Shown: positions 54,419-64,000, numbered from the stretch's first letter. The stretch: DNA of 64,000 bases from Rhodanobacter sp. AS-Z3 (GCF_029224025.1 NZ_CP119392.1:1387001-1451000), one strand, 5' to 3'. A program made the numbers and translations. Notes: generated by a model not told the origin, from the sequence alone.

Positions 54419-56245
54419 ATGAAAATTTTACCGATGCTGATTTGCGCGACCCTGCTGGGTTCGGTGACCCAGATCGCCCCGTTGCAGGCGATGCCGGCGG
54501 CGCAGGCGATTGCCAAGGGTGATGTGGGTAGCCGGGTGCAGGCGCTCAACGCCTTGCTGGCCGAGCAGTGGCAGTACAACCTGAAGAACAGCCCTGAATT
54601 CGCCACCATGCTGGGCGACCTGCGTTACAACGACCGCTGGAGCGATGCGTCATTGGCTCGCGTGCCGATTGAGCGCGAGGCGACGGAGGACTTCCTCAAG
54701 CGTTTCGAAGCGATCGATACCACCGGCTTCGCGGACAGCGACAAGCTCAATCAGCAACTGATGGTGCGTCAGCTGAAAGACCAGCTTCGCGGCGATGAAC
54801 TCAAACTCTACGAGATGCCGCTGGATCAGATGAGCGGCGTCCATCTCGGACTGGCCGGCTTTGTCAGCTCGATCCCCTTCAACAACACCAAGGAATACGA
54901 CGACTACCTGACCCGCCTGAAGGCGGTGCCAAAGTTGTTCGATCAAGTGACCGAGGTGGCGCGCCAGGGCCTGCGCGACAAGATGATGCCGCCGAAGTAT
55001 CTGCTCGAAAAAGTCGCGGTGCAGATCGACAGCATCGAGAAGCCAGCCGGCATGGATAGCGTGTTCGCCGAACCGTTGAAGCATTTCCCGAAGTCCGTCT
55101 CGGCCGCTGATCAGAAACGCCTGCACGACGCGATTCTTGCAGCCATCGATAACGATGTGCGCCCGGCATACGTGAAGCTTGGCAAGTTCGTGACCAACGA
55201 CTATGCGCCGCACGGGCGCAGCGAGCCGGGTGTGTGGAACCTGCCCAACGGCGAGGCGATTTATCGCTATGACGTCGAACAGATGACTACAACGAAGGAG
55301 ACGCCGCAGCAGATCCACGACATTGGCCTGGCCGAGGTCAAGCGCATCGAAGGGGAGATGACGAAGATCGCGCAGGCGCGGGGTTTCAAGGATCTGGCCA
55401 GTTTCCGCGCGTCACTGAAGACCAACCCGAAAACCCATGCCAGCTCGCGTGAGGACATCCTCAATCGCTATCGCGGCTATATCGCTGGGATGCAGCCGGA
55501 ATTGCCGAAGCTGTTTGGCTTGCTGCCGAAAACCAAGGTCGTGGTGATGCCGGTGGAGAAGTTCCGCGAGAAGGAAGCGGCGGCCGCCGAATACCATCCG
55601 GGTACGCCCGATGGCTCGCGACCGGGACAAATCTTCGTCAACACCGGCGACTTCGCCAACCGCAGCGTGTTGAGCATCGAATCCACGGCATATCACGAAG
55701 GCATTCCGGGTCATCACCTGCAGCTGTCGATTGCGCAGACCTTGCCGAAGCTGCCGCCGTTCCGTCAGCAAGCCGGCTACACCGCGTACATCGAAGGCTG
55801 GGCGCTGTATGCCGAGCAACTGGGCAAGGAGGTTGGTTTCTACAAGGATCAGCTGTCCGACTACGGTCGCCTGTCCGACGAGCTTTTGCGTGCGGACCGA
55901 CTGGTGCTGGATACCGGCGTGCACTACAAGCACTGGACGCGGCAGCAGATGGTCGATTATTTCCACGCCCATTCCAGTCAGGACGAACCGGACGTGCAGG
56001 CTGAAACGGATCGCTACGTCACCTGGCCGGGCCAGGCACTGGCGTACAAGACCGGTGAGTTGAAGATACTCGAATTGCGCGCGCGCGCGGAAAAGGCACT
56101 GGGTGCGCAGTTCGACATTCGCGCCTTCCACGACGAGATTCTCAGCGGAGGTGCCTTGCCGCTGGACGTGCTGGAAACTCGCGTAGACAACTGGATTGCT
56201 GCAGTGAAGGCGGGCACGGCGCCGGCACATCCGGTCGCGATCTGA
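54419..56245 (+). CDS. Secreted DUF885 family zinc metallopeptidase-like protein
   Basis: A 608-residue protein with a signal peptide (MKILPMLICATLLGSV, cleaved near residue 24 after LQA). DUF885 proteins are predicted zinc hydrolases with a modified HExxH motif; here AYHEGIPGHHLQLS places the metal ligands at about His426, Glu427 and His431-432, and EGWALYAEQLG supplies a downstream helix typical of the family. Length is normal (about 580-620). AAGGA precedes ATG 54419. It lies 94 bases after the last permease on the same strand, so it may degrade or process peptides handled by the array. The substrate is unknown. Confidence 0.85.
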   Translation: MKILPMLICATLLGSVTQIAPLQAMPAAQAIAKGDVGSRVQALNALLAEQWQYNLKNSPEFATMLGDLRYNDRWSDASLARVPIEREATEDFLKRFEAIDTTGFADSDKLNQQLMVRQLKDQLRGDELKLYEMPLDQMSGVHLGLAGFVSSIPFNNTKEYDDYLTRLKAVPKLFDQVTEVARQGLRDKMMPPKYLLEKVAVQIDSIEKPAGMDSVFAEPLKHFPKSVSAADQKRLHDAILAAIDNDVRPAYVKLGKFVTNDYAPHGRSEPGVWNLPNGEAIYRYDVEQMTTTKETPQQIHDIGLAEVKRIEGEMTKIAQARGFKDLASFRASLKTNPKTHASSREDILNRYRGYIAGMQPELPKLFGLLPKTKVVVMPVEKFREKEAAAAEYHPGTPDGSRPGQIFVNTGDFANRSVLSIESTAYHEGIPGHHLQLSIAQTLPKLPPFRQQAGYTAYIEGWALYAEQLGKEVGFYKDQLSDYGRLSDELLRADRLVLDTGVHYKHWTRQQMVDYFHAHSSQDEPDVQAETDRYVTWPGQALAYKTGELKILELRARAEKALGAQFDIRAFHDEILSGGALPLDVLETRVDNWIAAVKAGTAPAHPVAI

Positions 56246-56250
56246 AAGCG

Positions 56251-56280
56251 GTTGCCGCCCTGGTCCGTCGGGGCGGCAAC
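56251..56280 (+). terminator. Hairpin between DUF885 gene and response regulator
   Basis: A perfect 10-bp stem (GTTGCCGCCC with GGGCGGCAAC) and 10-base loop start 6 bases after the stop codon. No T run follows, so it could be a rho-independent pause site, an attenuator or an mRNA 3'-end protector that lowers regulator expression relative to the array. Confidence 0.4.
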
Positions 56281-56373
56281 GTTGAGCAGGCGTCATGCCT
56301 GCTTGAATAGTTCGATAGTCATGGCAACCTTTATCGCTGGAGCGGCATCCATGTCCGCATGTGCAGAAAAAAG

Positions 56374-57717
56374 ATGACCCGTACGGTTCTGATCATCGAC
56401 GACAACCCCGCCGTAGGCGAGGCGCTTTCGTTGGCGTTGTCGCTGCATGAGATCCACGCGCTGGTGGCGATGACCCCCGAAGAAGGGCTCGCGACGCTGC
56501 AGCGCGAAGCGGTCGACGTGGTGATTCAGGACATGAATTTCACTGCCGACACCACCTCGGGCGAGGAAGGTGTGGCGCTGTTCCGCGCGATCCGCGAGCA
56601 GCATTCCGATTTGCCGGTGATTCTGCTGACCGCGTGGACGCATCTGGAAACCGCGGTGGGGCTGGTCAAGGCCGGTGCTGCGGACTACCTGGCCAAGCCG
56701 TGGGACGACAACAAGCTGCTGGCTACGGTGGAGAACCTTCTGGAGTTGTCCGAGTCCACCCGCGAGGTCACCCGCAGCCGGCGCGAACGCCGCTTGCGGC
56801 GTGAGACCCTGCAGAAAAAATACGACCTGGACAGTCTGGTGTTCGCCTCCGAGGCGATGGCCCGCACGCTGGATCTGGCTTGCCAGATCGCCCGTTCCGA
56901 GGTGTCGGTGCTGATCACCGGTCCCAATGGCACCGGCAAGGAGCGCATCGCGGCGATCATGCATGCGAATTCGGCGGTGAAGCGCGGTCCGTTCGTGGCG
57001 GTGAATTGCGGTGCGTTGCCGGGGGAATTGATCGAGGCCGAGTTGTTCGGCGCCGAAGCGGGCGCATATACCGGCGCCAACAAGGCGCGCGAAGGTCGCT
57101 TCGAGCTGGCCGATGGCGGCACCTTGTTCCTCGACGAGATCGGCAACCTGCCGTTGCCCGGCCAGATGAAGCTGCTGCGCGTGCTGGAGACCGGCCAGTT
57201 TGAACGGCTCGGTTCCGGCAAGACACGCCATGCCAAGGTGCGTGTGCTGTCGGCAACCAACGCTGATCTCAAGGCGATGATTCAGGCGGGCACGTTCCGC
57301 GAGGATTTGTACTACCGGCTCAACGTGATTGAAGTGAACCTGCCGGCATTGGCCGAACGCAACGACGACATCCTGCCCTTGGCTGATTTCTTTCTGGCGG
57401 GGCGCGCGGAACTCGGCGACGCGGCGCGCGAGGCCCTGCTCGGGTATCCATGGCCGGGCAACGTGCGCGAGCTGAAGAACGCGATCGAACGTGCGGCCTT
57501 GCTCGCTGGTGGAAACGCGATCACGCCGGAGTTGCTCAACCTGCCGCAGCATGTGACGACCGCGGTACGCAATCTCGATGAACCCAGTCGCGAGGTAGTC
57601 GAGGCGGCCCTGCACAAGGTGGGTGGTGTGGTTAGTCGCGCGGCGCAACAGTTGGGCCTGTCACGTCAGGCGTTGTATCGACGGATGGAACGTTATGGTC
57701 TGGCGCCCGCGCCGTGA
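56374..57717 (+). CDS. Sigma-54-dependent response regulator (NtrC family)
   Basis: A 447-residue activator in three parts. The receiver domain (1-120) has acidic DD at 9-10, phospho-acceptor Asp53, Thr86 and Lys108. The AAA+ domain has Walker A GPNGTGKE (183-190), the sigma-54-contacting GAYTGA loop (230-235) and Walker B GGTLFLDE (248-255). The C-terminal Fis-type helix-turn-helix (about 404-440) includes AAQQLGLSRQALYRRM. ATG 56374 is preferred over 56359. It is followed by its kinase. The -24/-12 promoter and TGTCCG palindrome before the adaptor gene are the obvious targets, so it probably switches on the whole array. Confidence 0.93.
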   Translation: MTRTVLIIDDNPAVGEALSLALSLHEIHALVAMTPEEGLATLQREAVDVVIQDMNFTADTTSGEEGVALFRAIREQHSDLPVILLTAWTHLETAVGLVKAGAADYLAKPWDDNKLLATVENLLELSESTREVTRSRRERRLRRETLQKKYDLDSLVFASEAMARTLDLACQIARSEVSVLITGPNGTGKERIAAIMHANSAVKRGPFVAVNCGALPGELIEAELFGAEAGAYTGANKAREGRFELADGGTLFLDEIGNLPLPGQMKLLRVLETGQFERLGSGKTRHAKVRVLSATNADLKAMIQAGTFREDLYYRLNVIEVNLPALAERNDDILPLADFFLAGRAELGDAAREALLGYPWPGNVRELKNAIERAALLAGGNAITPELLNLPQHVTTAVRNLDEPSREVVEAALHKVGGVVSRAAQQLGLSRQALYRRMERYGLAPAP

Positions 57718-57784
57718 GTGGCTCGGTGGCTGGTGCTGACCAGGTGGCGTAAAAGGAATACGGGTTCTTCCAGGGAGCAAGCTC

Positions 57785-58120
57785 ATGCGTTATCGAATGG
57801 TGGTTTTTCTTTCGGCCTGTGTCATGACGTGGGCAGCTGCCGCGCAAGACACGTCCTCGGCCACGGACAAGGGTGGCCGTTGGGCGGAACCCGCGCCGGC
57901 GTCCAGTGCGATCACTTACCGTAGTGACGCGCTGCCTGCAGCGAAGTCGTCCAGCAGTCCGTTCAAGGTCAAGGCCAGGCGCGTCGATCTTCCGGGCGAT
58001 CAACCGCCACCCGGCGCGACGGACAAGGCTGCAGTCACCGGCGCCGAGCGGCCGTGGCAAAACGGTCAGGCGCCGGTCCAATGCGCCGAATCGCCGCATG
58101 CCGTCGGCTGCCCGCTTTGA
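57785..58120 (+). CDS. Small secreted hypothetical protein between regulator and kinase
   Basis: A 111-residue protein with a signal peptide (MRYRMVVFLSACVMTWAAAAQ). The mature part is low in hydrophobic residues and rich in P, S, A and K, with no recognised domain; it ends with two cysteines (PVQCAESPHAVGCPL) that could form a disulphide. GGGAGCAAGCTC provides the ribosome site. Its place between the two-component genes suggests an accessory or sensory role, which is only a guess. Confidence 0.6.
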   Translation: MRYRMVVFLSACVMTWAAAAQDTSSATDKGGRWAEPAPASSAITYRSDALPAAKSSSSPFKVKARRVDLPGDQPPPGATDKAAVTGAERPWQNGQAPVQCAESPHAVGCPL

Positions 58121-58148
58121 CTCTGCGCCTGCCCCATGAGGTCGGCTG

Positions 58149-59534
58149 ATGTGGCGTCGGCTGAATTCGCTGCGCGGACGCCTGACCATCCTGCTGGCGG
58201 TGGCTGCGTTGGCGGGCGCGGCGATCTACGCGGGTGTCACCCAGTGGCCGCTGCCGCAGTTGCTGCTGTGGATGCGCAAGGATCTGGCCCTGACCATCCG
58301 CGCACCGATGCAAGTGGGCATTTACGGCGGCCTGCTGGCCAGTGCGATCGTGTTGTTGCCGCTGGCATTCTGGCTGGCCGGTCTGGTGATGGCACCGGTC
58401 AGTCGTCTGCTGCGTGCGCTTGAAGGTGCGGTAGCCAGTTATCGCGACGGTGATTTCAGCTTCTCCATCGCGGTCAATCGCCGCGATGAACTGGGTGAGT
58501 TGATCCGCATGCACAATGCGCTGGGGCAAACCCTGCGCGAGCAACGCCAGCATCTGGTGCAGCGTGAGCTGCTGCTGGACACGGTGGTACAGAACACCCC
58601 GGTGGCGCTGGTGCTGACGGATGGGTCCGGTCGGGTTGCCTATTCCAACATCGCCTCGCGTCATTTGTTCAACGAGGGTCGCAGCCTCAACGGGCTGGAT
58701 TTTTCCACCTTGCTCGCCGAGGTACCCGAAGCCCTGGGCAAGGCGGTGGAAGGTGGCAAGGATGCCTTGCTCAGCGTGGAGATGGAGGGCAGCGAAGAGA
58801 CCTTCCATCTTTCGCAGCGCGCCTTCCGTTTGCAGGGCCGGCCGCATCAGTTGCATTTGTTCCGGCGCATGACGAAGGAGTTGTCGCGACAGGAAGTGGC
58901 GACGTGGAAGCGGGTGATTCGGGTGATCAGTCATGAGCTCAACAACTCGCTGGCACCGATCACCTCGCTGTCGCACTCCGGTGCCGAGCTGGCCCGACGC
59001 GGTCAGCTCGACCGCTTGCCCGGCGTCTTCGCCACCATCGGCGAGCGCGCGTTGCACCTGCATCGGTTCATTGCCGGCTACGCCAGCTTTGCCAAGTTGC
59101 CCACGCCGCAGCTGGCCGAAATTACCTGGAAGCCGTTCCTTGATGGCCTGGCCCTGCATTGTCAGTACGTCCTTGCAACGCCACTGCCGGAACGGCCCGG
59201 ACATTTCGACGCCGCGCAGATCGAACAGGTGCTGATCAACCTGATCAAGAACGCGCACGAGTCGGGTGGCCCGCAAGACGAAGTCACCCTATCCCTGCTG
59301 GAAGTTGGCAACGAACTGCGCATCGAAGTCGCCGATCGTGGCCCCGGCATGAGCGAGACCGTGCTGGCGCAGGCCTTGCTGCCGTTCTATTCGACCAAGC
59401 GTTCCGGCACGGGGCTGGGCCTGGCACTCGCCCGCGAAATTGCCGAGGCACATGGCGGTCGCGTGATGCTGGCCAATCGTGAAGGTGGCGGTTTGCGGGT
59501 CAGCTTGCGCTTGCCGACGACCCTGCACCCGTAA
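58149..59534 (+). CDS. Membrane sensor histidine kinase (NtrB/NtrY-like)
   Basis: A 461-residue kinase with two membrane helices (about 10-32 and 56-80), a short periplasmic stretch between them, a HAMP-like linker, a PAS domain (about 135-235), and a kinase core. The phospho-acceptor is His262 in RVISHELNNSLAPI. The N box is INLIKNAHESGG, followed by ADRGPGMSE and FYSTKRSGTGLGLALAREI. The tiny periplasmic region suggests it senses membrane or cytoplasmic signals, or the transporter itself. It pairs with the upstream regulator and ends 9 bases from phoU, which is convergent. Confidence 0.92.
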   Translation: MWRRLNSLRGRLTILLAVAALAGAAIYAGVTQWPLPQLLLWMRKDLALTIRAPMQVGIYGGLLASAIVLLPLAFWLAGLVMAPVSRLLRALEGAVASYRDGDFSFSIAVNRRDELGELIRMHNALGQTLREQRQHLVQRELLLDTVVQNTPVALVLTDGSGRVAYSNIASRHLFNEGRSLNGLDFSTLLAEVPEALGKAVEGGKDALLSVEMEGSEETFHLSQRAFRLQGRPHQLHLFRRMTKELSRQEVATWKRVIRVISHELNNSLAPITSLSHSGAELARRGQLDRLPGVFATIGERALHLHRFIAGYASFAKLPTPQLAEITWKPFLDGLALHCQYVLATPLPERPGHFDAAQIEQVLINLIKNAHESGGPQDEVTLSLLEVGNELRIEVADRGPGMSETVLAQALLPFYSTKRSGTGLGLALAREIAEAHGGRVMLANREGGGLRVSLRLPTTLHP

Positions 59535-59543
59535 CGCGATCAG

Positions 59544-60281
59544 TCACGGTTTGTCTTGCTTGATCGACAGTCCGGAGAAATCCGCGCTGGCCGTCTCGTC
59601 GAGCTTCTTGCGTGGTGCCTGCAAGGGTTCACCGGTGACCTGGAACCACACGTTTTCGGCGATGTTGGTCGCGTGGTCGCCGATGCGCTCGATGTTCTTC
59701 GCCATGAAAAGCAGATGCGTGCACGGCGTGATGTTGCGTGGGTCTTCCATCATGTAGGTCAGCAATTGACGGAAGTAACCGGTATAGGCTTCGTCCAGCA
59801 CGGTGTCGTTCTTCCACACCGCGTGCGCGCGCTCGGCGTCGCGATCCCGGTACGCGGCCAGCACGTCACGCACGCCGGTGGCGGCCAGTTTTGCCAGATG
59901 CCCGAGGCCTGTCGCCGGCCGCACCGGCGCCACCATCGACAGCGGGATCGAGCGTTTGGCGACATTGGCCGCGTAGTCGCCGATGCGTTCGATGTCGGCG
60001 GCGATACGCAGCGCGGCGAACACGTTGCGCAAGTCACCGGCCATCGGTGCGCGCAGGGCCAGCAGGCGCACCACATCGTGGCTGACGTCCTGTTCCATCT
60101 GGTCGATGGTGTCGTCGTTGTCGACCACGCGCTGGGCAGCGCGTTCGTCGCGACGCTCGACCACGTCGATCGCCGCCTCCAGTTGTTTTACCGACAACTC
60201 GCCCATGCGCACGATCTCGCCGGTAAGTCGGGTCAGTTCGCCGTCGTAACTCTTGATGATGTGGTCGGTGCCGGTGGTCAT
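59544..60281 (-). CDS. phoU: Phosphate-specific transport system accessory protein PhoU
   Basis: A 245-residue cytoplasmic helical protein made of two PhoU repeats; both metal-binding motifs are visible (IERIGDYAANVA and IERIGDHATNIA). It damps Pst transport and PhoR signalling when phosphate is plentiful. The start at 60281 (MTTGTDHIIKSYDGEL) is the family N-terminus; a longer reading to 60383 enters repeat DNA. It is the last gene of the pst operon. Confidence 0.94.
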   Translation of the reverse strand: MTTGTDHIIKSYDGELTRLTGEIVRMGELSVKQLEAAIDVVERRDERAAQRVVDNDDTIDQMEQDVSHDVVRLLALRAPMAGDLRNVFAALRIAADIERIGDYAANVAKRSIPLSMVAPVRPATGLGHLAKLAATGVRDVLAAYRDRDAERAHAVWKNDTVLDEAYTGYFRQLLTYMMEDPRNITPCTHLLFMAKNIERIGDHATNIAENVWFQVTGEPLQAPRKKLDETASADFSGLSIKQDKP

Positions 60282-60299
60282 GGTGGGCCTCGGGGAGTA

Positions 60300-60417
60300 G
60301 GGAGCGAAGAGCGGGAACAGGGAACGGAGAGCAGGGAACAGGGAACAACGGCCGGAAAGGCAAGAGCTGGTTTTTGCGACCACTCTTGCCGTTCCCTGTC
60401 CCCGTTCCCCGCTTCAA
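60300..60417. repeat. GGGAACA repeat tract between pstB and phoU
   Basis: Contains GGGAACAGGGAACGGAGAGC, then GGGAACAGGGAAC, and an inverted copy CGTTCCCTGTCCCCGTTCCCC near the right end. The words match those in the tract at 34184-34345. The inverted halves can pair in RNA and might limit phoU expression relative to pstB. Confidence 0.55.
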
Positions 60418-61210
<793 letters not shown>

Positions 61211-61218
<8 letters not shown>

Positions 61219-62077
61219 GGGACACCTTGTTGCGGGAAAGGATCAGGCGGGAAACGAGGCTCAGCAGCAACACGAACAGGGTGATCACGAACGCGCCGGC
61301 CCAGGCCATTGCGTGCATCGCGTCACCCGGATCGTTGGCGTACTGGTAGATGATTTGCGGCAGGCTGGACATCTTGTCCAGCGGGTTCAGCGCCATGTAG
61401 TTGTTGCCGAACGCGGTGAACAACAGCGGCGCGGTTTCGCCGCTGATTCGCGCCAGCGCCAACAACACGCCGGTGATGATGCCCGAGCGTGCAGCGCGGA
61501 TCAGGATCTGCAAAGTCAGTTTCCACTGCGGCACGCCCAGCGACAATGCCGCCTCGCGCAGCGTGGAGGGCACCAGCCGCAGCATCTCGTCGGTGGTGCG
61601 CACGATCACCGGCAGCGCGATCAGCGCCAGCGCCACGCCGCCGGCAAAGCCGGAGAACGTGGTGGAGCCGTGGGTGAGTGCGGTGCTAGGCAGCACGATG
61701 ATGGTGTAGACGAACAGGCCCATCACGATCGACGGTGCCGACAGCAGGATGTCGTTGAGGAAGCGGATCGTCTCGCCCAGTTTTGTGCGGTTGGCGTATT
61801 CGGCCAGCCAGGTACCGGCCAGTACGCCGATGGGCGTGGCTATGCCGATGCCGATGAAGTTGATGATCAGGCTGCCGACCATCGAGTTGAGCAAGCCGCC
61901 ATCCTCGCCGTACGCGGTGATTTTCGTGAACAGTTGCAGGTTGAGCGCGCTGATACCCTGGCGCAGGGTCTCGCACAGAATCCAGACCAGAAAGGCCAGC
62001 CCGATCAGGGTAGCCAGCAGGCTGAGTCCCATCGCCAGTGCGTTGGTGATGCGGCGGCGCAGGTACAGGGCGTTCAT
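61211..62077 (-). CDS. pstA: Phosphate ABC transporter permease PstA
   Basis: A 288-residue inner-membrane permease with six helices and the EAA-type coupling loop ([17 protein letters not shown]). The start at 62077 overlaps the pstC stop by one base, and translation from it gives the normal [18 protein letters not shown]-terminus. A longer open reading to 62587 lies inside pstC and is not real. Confidence 0.96.
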
Positions 62078-63090
62078 CAGCGGCCCTCCTTGCTGGCCAG
62101 CCGGCGCAACATCAGTCGCGCGATCAGCAGCACGATGAAGGTGACCACGAACAGCAGGAAGGCGAGCGCCATCAGCGAGGATTTCTGCAGTCCAGCGGCT
62201 TCGCTGAACTGGTTGGCGATGGTCGAGGCGATCGAGGTGCCGGGGTCGAGCAGGGAGGCCGACAGGTGCATCGCGTTGCCCAGCACGAAGGTCACCGCCA
62301 TCGTTTCGCCGAGCGCACGGCCGAGGCCGAGGAAGATGCCGCCGATCACTGCCGAGCGGGTATACGGCAGCACGATGTCCCACGACACTTCCCAGGTGCT
62401 GGAGCCCAGCGCATAGGCCGATTCTTTCAGTCGCGTCGGCACGGTCTGGAACACCTCGCGCATCACCGAGGAGATGAACGGGATGATCATGATGGCCAGC
62501 ACGATGCCCGCGACCAGGATGCTGGCGCCGAACGGATAGTCGCTGCCGAACAGCTTGCCCACGAACGGCACGTGTTCGGCCAGCCACGAAAGCTTGCCGT
62601 CATCGGGCTTGTTGCCGAGGTTGTTGGATAGCCACGGCTTGATGTGTTCGGCGAAAAACGGGGCAAAGATGAAAAGTCCCCACATGCCGTAGATGATCGA
62701 AGGGATGCCAGCGAGCAATTCGATCGCCGAGGCGATCGGCGTGCGCAACCAGCTCGGTGCGACCTCGGACAGATAGACGGCGATACCGAAGCTGATCGGT
62801 ACCGCTAAAGCCAAGGCAATGAAGGAGGTGGCGAGCGTGCCGTAGACCGGTACCAGCGCACCGTAGACGTCGTTGCCGGGGTCCCATTCCGAGCTGACCA
62901 GGAAGTGCCAGCCGAACGTGCTGAAGGCTTCGCGCCCGCCCCACAGCGTGGCGCCAGCCGCTCCGACGAGGGCGGCCAGCACGATCAGCGCACAGCCCTT
63001 CAGCAGCCAGCGGAACAGCCGCTCGTGACGGGCGTCACGGCGGCTGCGTTGCTCCAGCAGGTCAGGTGATGCGTTGGCGGTGTTGGCCAC
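62077..63090 (-). CDS. pstC: Phosphate ABC transporter permease PstC
   Basis: A 337-residue inner-membrane permease. The first helix is near residues 31-52, a periplasmic loop carries the SSEWDPGNDVYGALVPVYG segment, and the EAA loop reads PTRLKESAYALGSSTWEV. It forms the phosphate channel with PstA. Length is typical (about 310-340). It is separated from pstS by 110 bases holding a REP-like palindrome. Confidence 0.96.
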   Translation of the reverse strand: MANTANASPDLLEQRSRRDARHERLFRWLLKGCALIVLAALVGAAGATLWGGREAFSTFGWHFLVSSEWDPGNDVYGALVPVYGTLATSFIALALAVPISFGIAVYLSEVAPSWLRTPIASAIELLAGIPSIIYGMWGLFIFAPFFAEHIKPWLSNNLGNKPDDGKLSWLAEHVPFVGKLFGSDYPFGASILVAGIVLAIMIIPFISSVMREVFQTVPTRLKESAYALGSSTWEVSWDIVLPYTRSAVIGGIFLGLGRALGETMAVTFVLGNAMHLSASLLDPGTSIASTIANQFSEAAGLQKSSLMALAFLLFVVTFIVLLIARLMLRRLASKEGR

Positions 63091-63113
63091 AAGTGTTCTC
63101 TATCGCTAGGGAG

Positions 63114-63187
63114 GGTAGGAGCCCGCTAGGGGGCGATGCGGTTGTCTGAATGCGTAAAGGCATCACCCGCGAGCAGGCTCCTACGAA
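63114..63187. repeat. Inverted REP-like pair between pstS and pstC
   Basis: A GTAGGAGCCCGCTAGGGGGCGATG half and an inverted CACCCGCGAGCAGGCTCCTACG half face each other about 35 bases apart, the same design as the pair at 35086-35174. Such elements between pst genes can stabilise the upstream mRNA so that pstS is made in excess; that is an inference from other operons. Confidence 0.7.
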
Positions 63188-63200
63188 GGCTGATCGAATC

Positions 63201-64000
63201 TCAGTGCTTGAACTCGGCAGCCCAGTAGGCCTCGATCTGACTGACCAACGACGCTGGCAGCGGCACGTAGTCGAGCTCACTCGCCGCTGGCCGGCCACTC
63301 TCCAGCGCGTATTTGAAAAAGTCGAAGGCGGCCTTGCTGTTGCCGGCGTTCTTCGGCGTCTTGTACATGATCATCCAGGTGGTGGCGGTGATCGGCCACG
63401 CCTGTTCGCCGGGTGCATTGGTCATGATCAGGTTGAAGTCTTTCGCGCTGGCCCAGTCGGCGGTGGCGGCGGCAGCGGCGAACGCGTCCGCACTCGGCTT
63501 GATGAAATGGCCGCTGGCGTTCTGCAGGTCAACCCAGGCCAGCTTGTTCTTTACCGCATAGGCGTATTCCACGTAGCCAATCGAACCCTTGATCTGACGG
63601 ACGTACTGCGAAACACCTTCGTTGCCCTTGCCGCCCACGCCGCTCGGCCACTCCACCGCGGTGCCGAACTTGACCTTGCTGGCCCACTCCGGGTTGACCT
63701 TGGACAAATAGTTGGTGAAGTTGAACGAGGTGCCCGAACCGTCCGAGCGATGCACCACGGTGATCTTGCCGGCGGGCAGGCTGATACCGGTATTCAGCGC
63801 GGCAATCTTCGGGTCATTCCAGTTCGTTATTTTGCCCAGGAAAATGTCGGCCAGGGTGGTGCCGTCCAGCTTGATCTGGTCGGCCTGCACACCGGTGATG
63901 TTGATCACTGGCACGATGCCGCCGACCACGATCGGGAATTGGCCGAGTCCGTATTTCTGCAGGTCTTGCGCCGTCATCGGTGCGTCGGAGGCGCCGAAGT
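63201..64000 (-). CDS. pstS: Phosphate-binding protein PstS, N-terminus outside the window
   Basis: The visible 266 or so residues are the C-terminal four-fifths of the periplasmic phosphate-binding protein of the Pst importer. The reading frame runs off the right edge with FGASDAPMT, a conserved PstS segment, so the true start lies beyond 64000 and an apparent ATG at 63977 is internal. Other marks are ITNWNDPKIAALN, HRSDGSGTSFNFTNYLSKV and GSIGYVEYAYA. It is first in the operon; its promoter and any Pho box are not in the window. Confidence 0.95.
   Translation of the reverse strand, partial: FGASDAPMTAQDLQKYGLGQFPIVVGGIVPVINITGVQADQIKLDGTTLADIFLGKITNWNDPKIAALNTGISLPAGKITVVHRSDGSGTSFNFTNYLSKVNPEWASKVKFGTAVEWPSGVGGKGNEGVSQYVRQIKGSIGYVEYAYAVKNKLAWVDLQNASGHFIKPSADAFAAAAATADWASAKDFNLIMTNAPGEQAWPITATTWMIMYKTPKNAGNSKAAFDFFKYALESGRPAASELDYVPLPASLVSQIEAYWAAEFKH

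Noticed and set aside
63201..63977. A complete 258-residue pstS starting at 63977
   Set aside because: The codons upstream continue in frame with the conserved FGASDAP of PstS, and there is no signal peptide at 63977, so the gene is cut by the window edge.

Overview
The window looks like a chromosomal segment of a GC-rich gammaproteobacterium of the order Lysobacterales (Xanthomonadales), most likely Rhodanobacteraceae. That placement is an inference from the codon usage, the glyA-nrdR-ribD-ribE-ribB-ribH-nusB-thiL-pgpA gene order, the FMN riboswitch and short GTAGGAGC-type intergenic palindromes. No rRNA, tRNA, CRISPR array or insertion sequence was recognised.

Layout. 1-250: intergenic repeat DNA with a terminator-like hairpin. 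401-7226: a cyanophycin module made of isoaspartyl dipeptidase, cyanophycinase, cyanophycin synthetase and a second, shorter CphA-like Mur ligase. 7391-10597: two PEP-CTERM proteins, each behind a good -24/-12 (sigma-54) promoter and a shared upstream element, flanking a sterol-desaturase-family membrane enzyme. 11016-18841: assorted genes, namely a DUF2127 membrane protein, a methyltransferase, a decayed EAL-domain fragment, a DUF4197 protein, peptide deformylase, a secreted erythromycin-esterase-like protein, an acyltransferase and several unknowns. 18877-30646: housekeeping genes (pyrF, ettA, glyA, nrdR) and the riboflavin cluster with its riboswitch, a ribB with a degenerate GTP cyclohydrolase II half, ldcA, nusB, thiL and pgpA. 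30776-32726: an aldo/keto reductase, then a Fur-type promoter driving hemP and an unknown gene.

The outstanding region is 32733-59534. A sigma-54 promoter preceded by TGTCCG repeats opens a very long same-strand cluster: one membrane-fusion protein, one ABC ATPase, then fourteen MacB/FtsX-type permeases arranged as seven alternating pairs (type a about 430-441 aa, type b about 404-417 aa). A secreted NTF2-like protein sits after pair 1 and a secreted DUF885 metallopeptidase after pair 7. The cluster ends with a sigma-54 response regulator, a small secreted protein and its histidine kinase. One ATPase and one adaptor apparently serve seven permease pairs. The pairs differ mainly in their periplasmic domains, including in their cysteine content. 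I infer a self-regulated envelope export or mechanotransmission system diversified by repeated pair duplication.

59544-64000 (minus strand) is the phosphate uptake operon pstS-pstC-pstA-pstB-phoU. pstS runs off the right edge.
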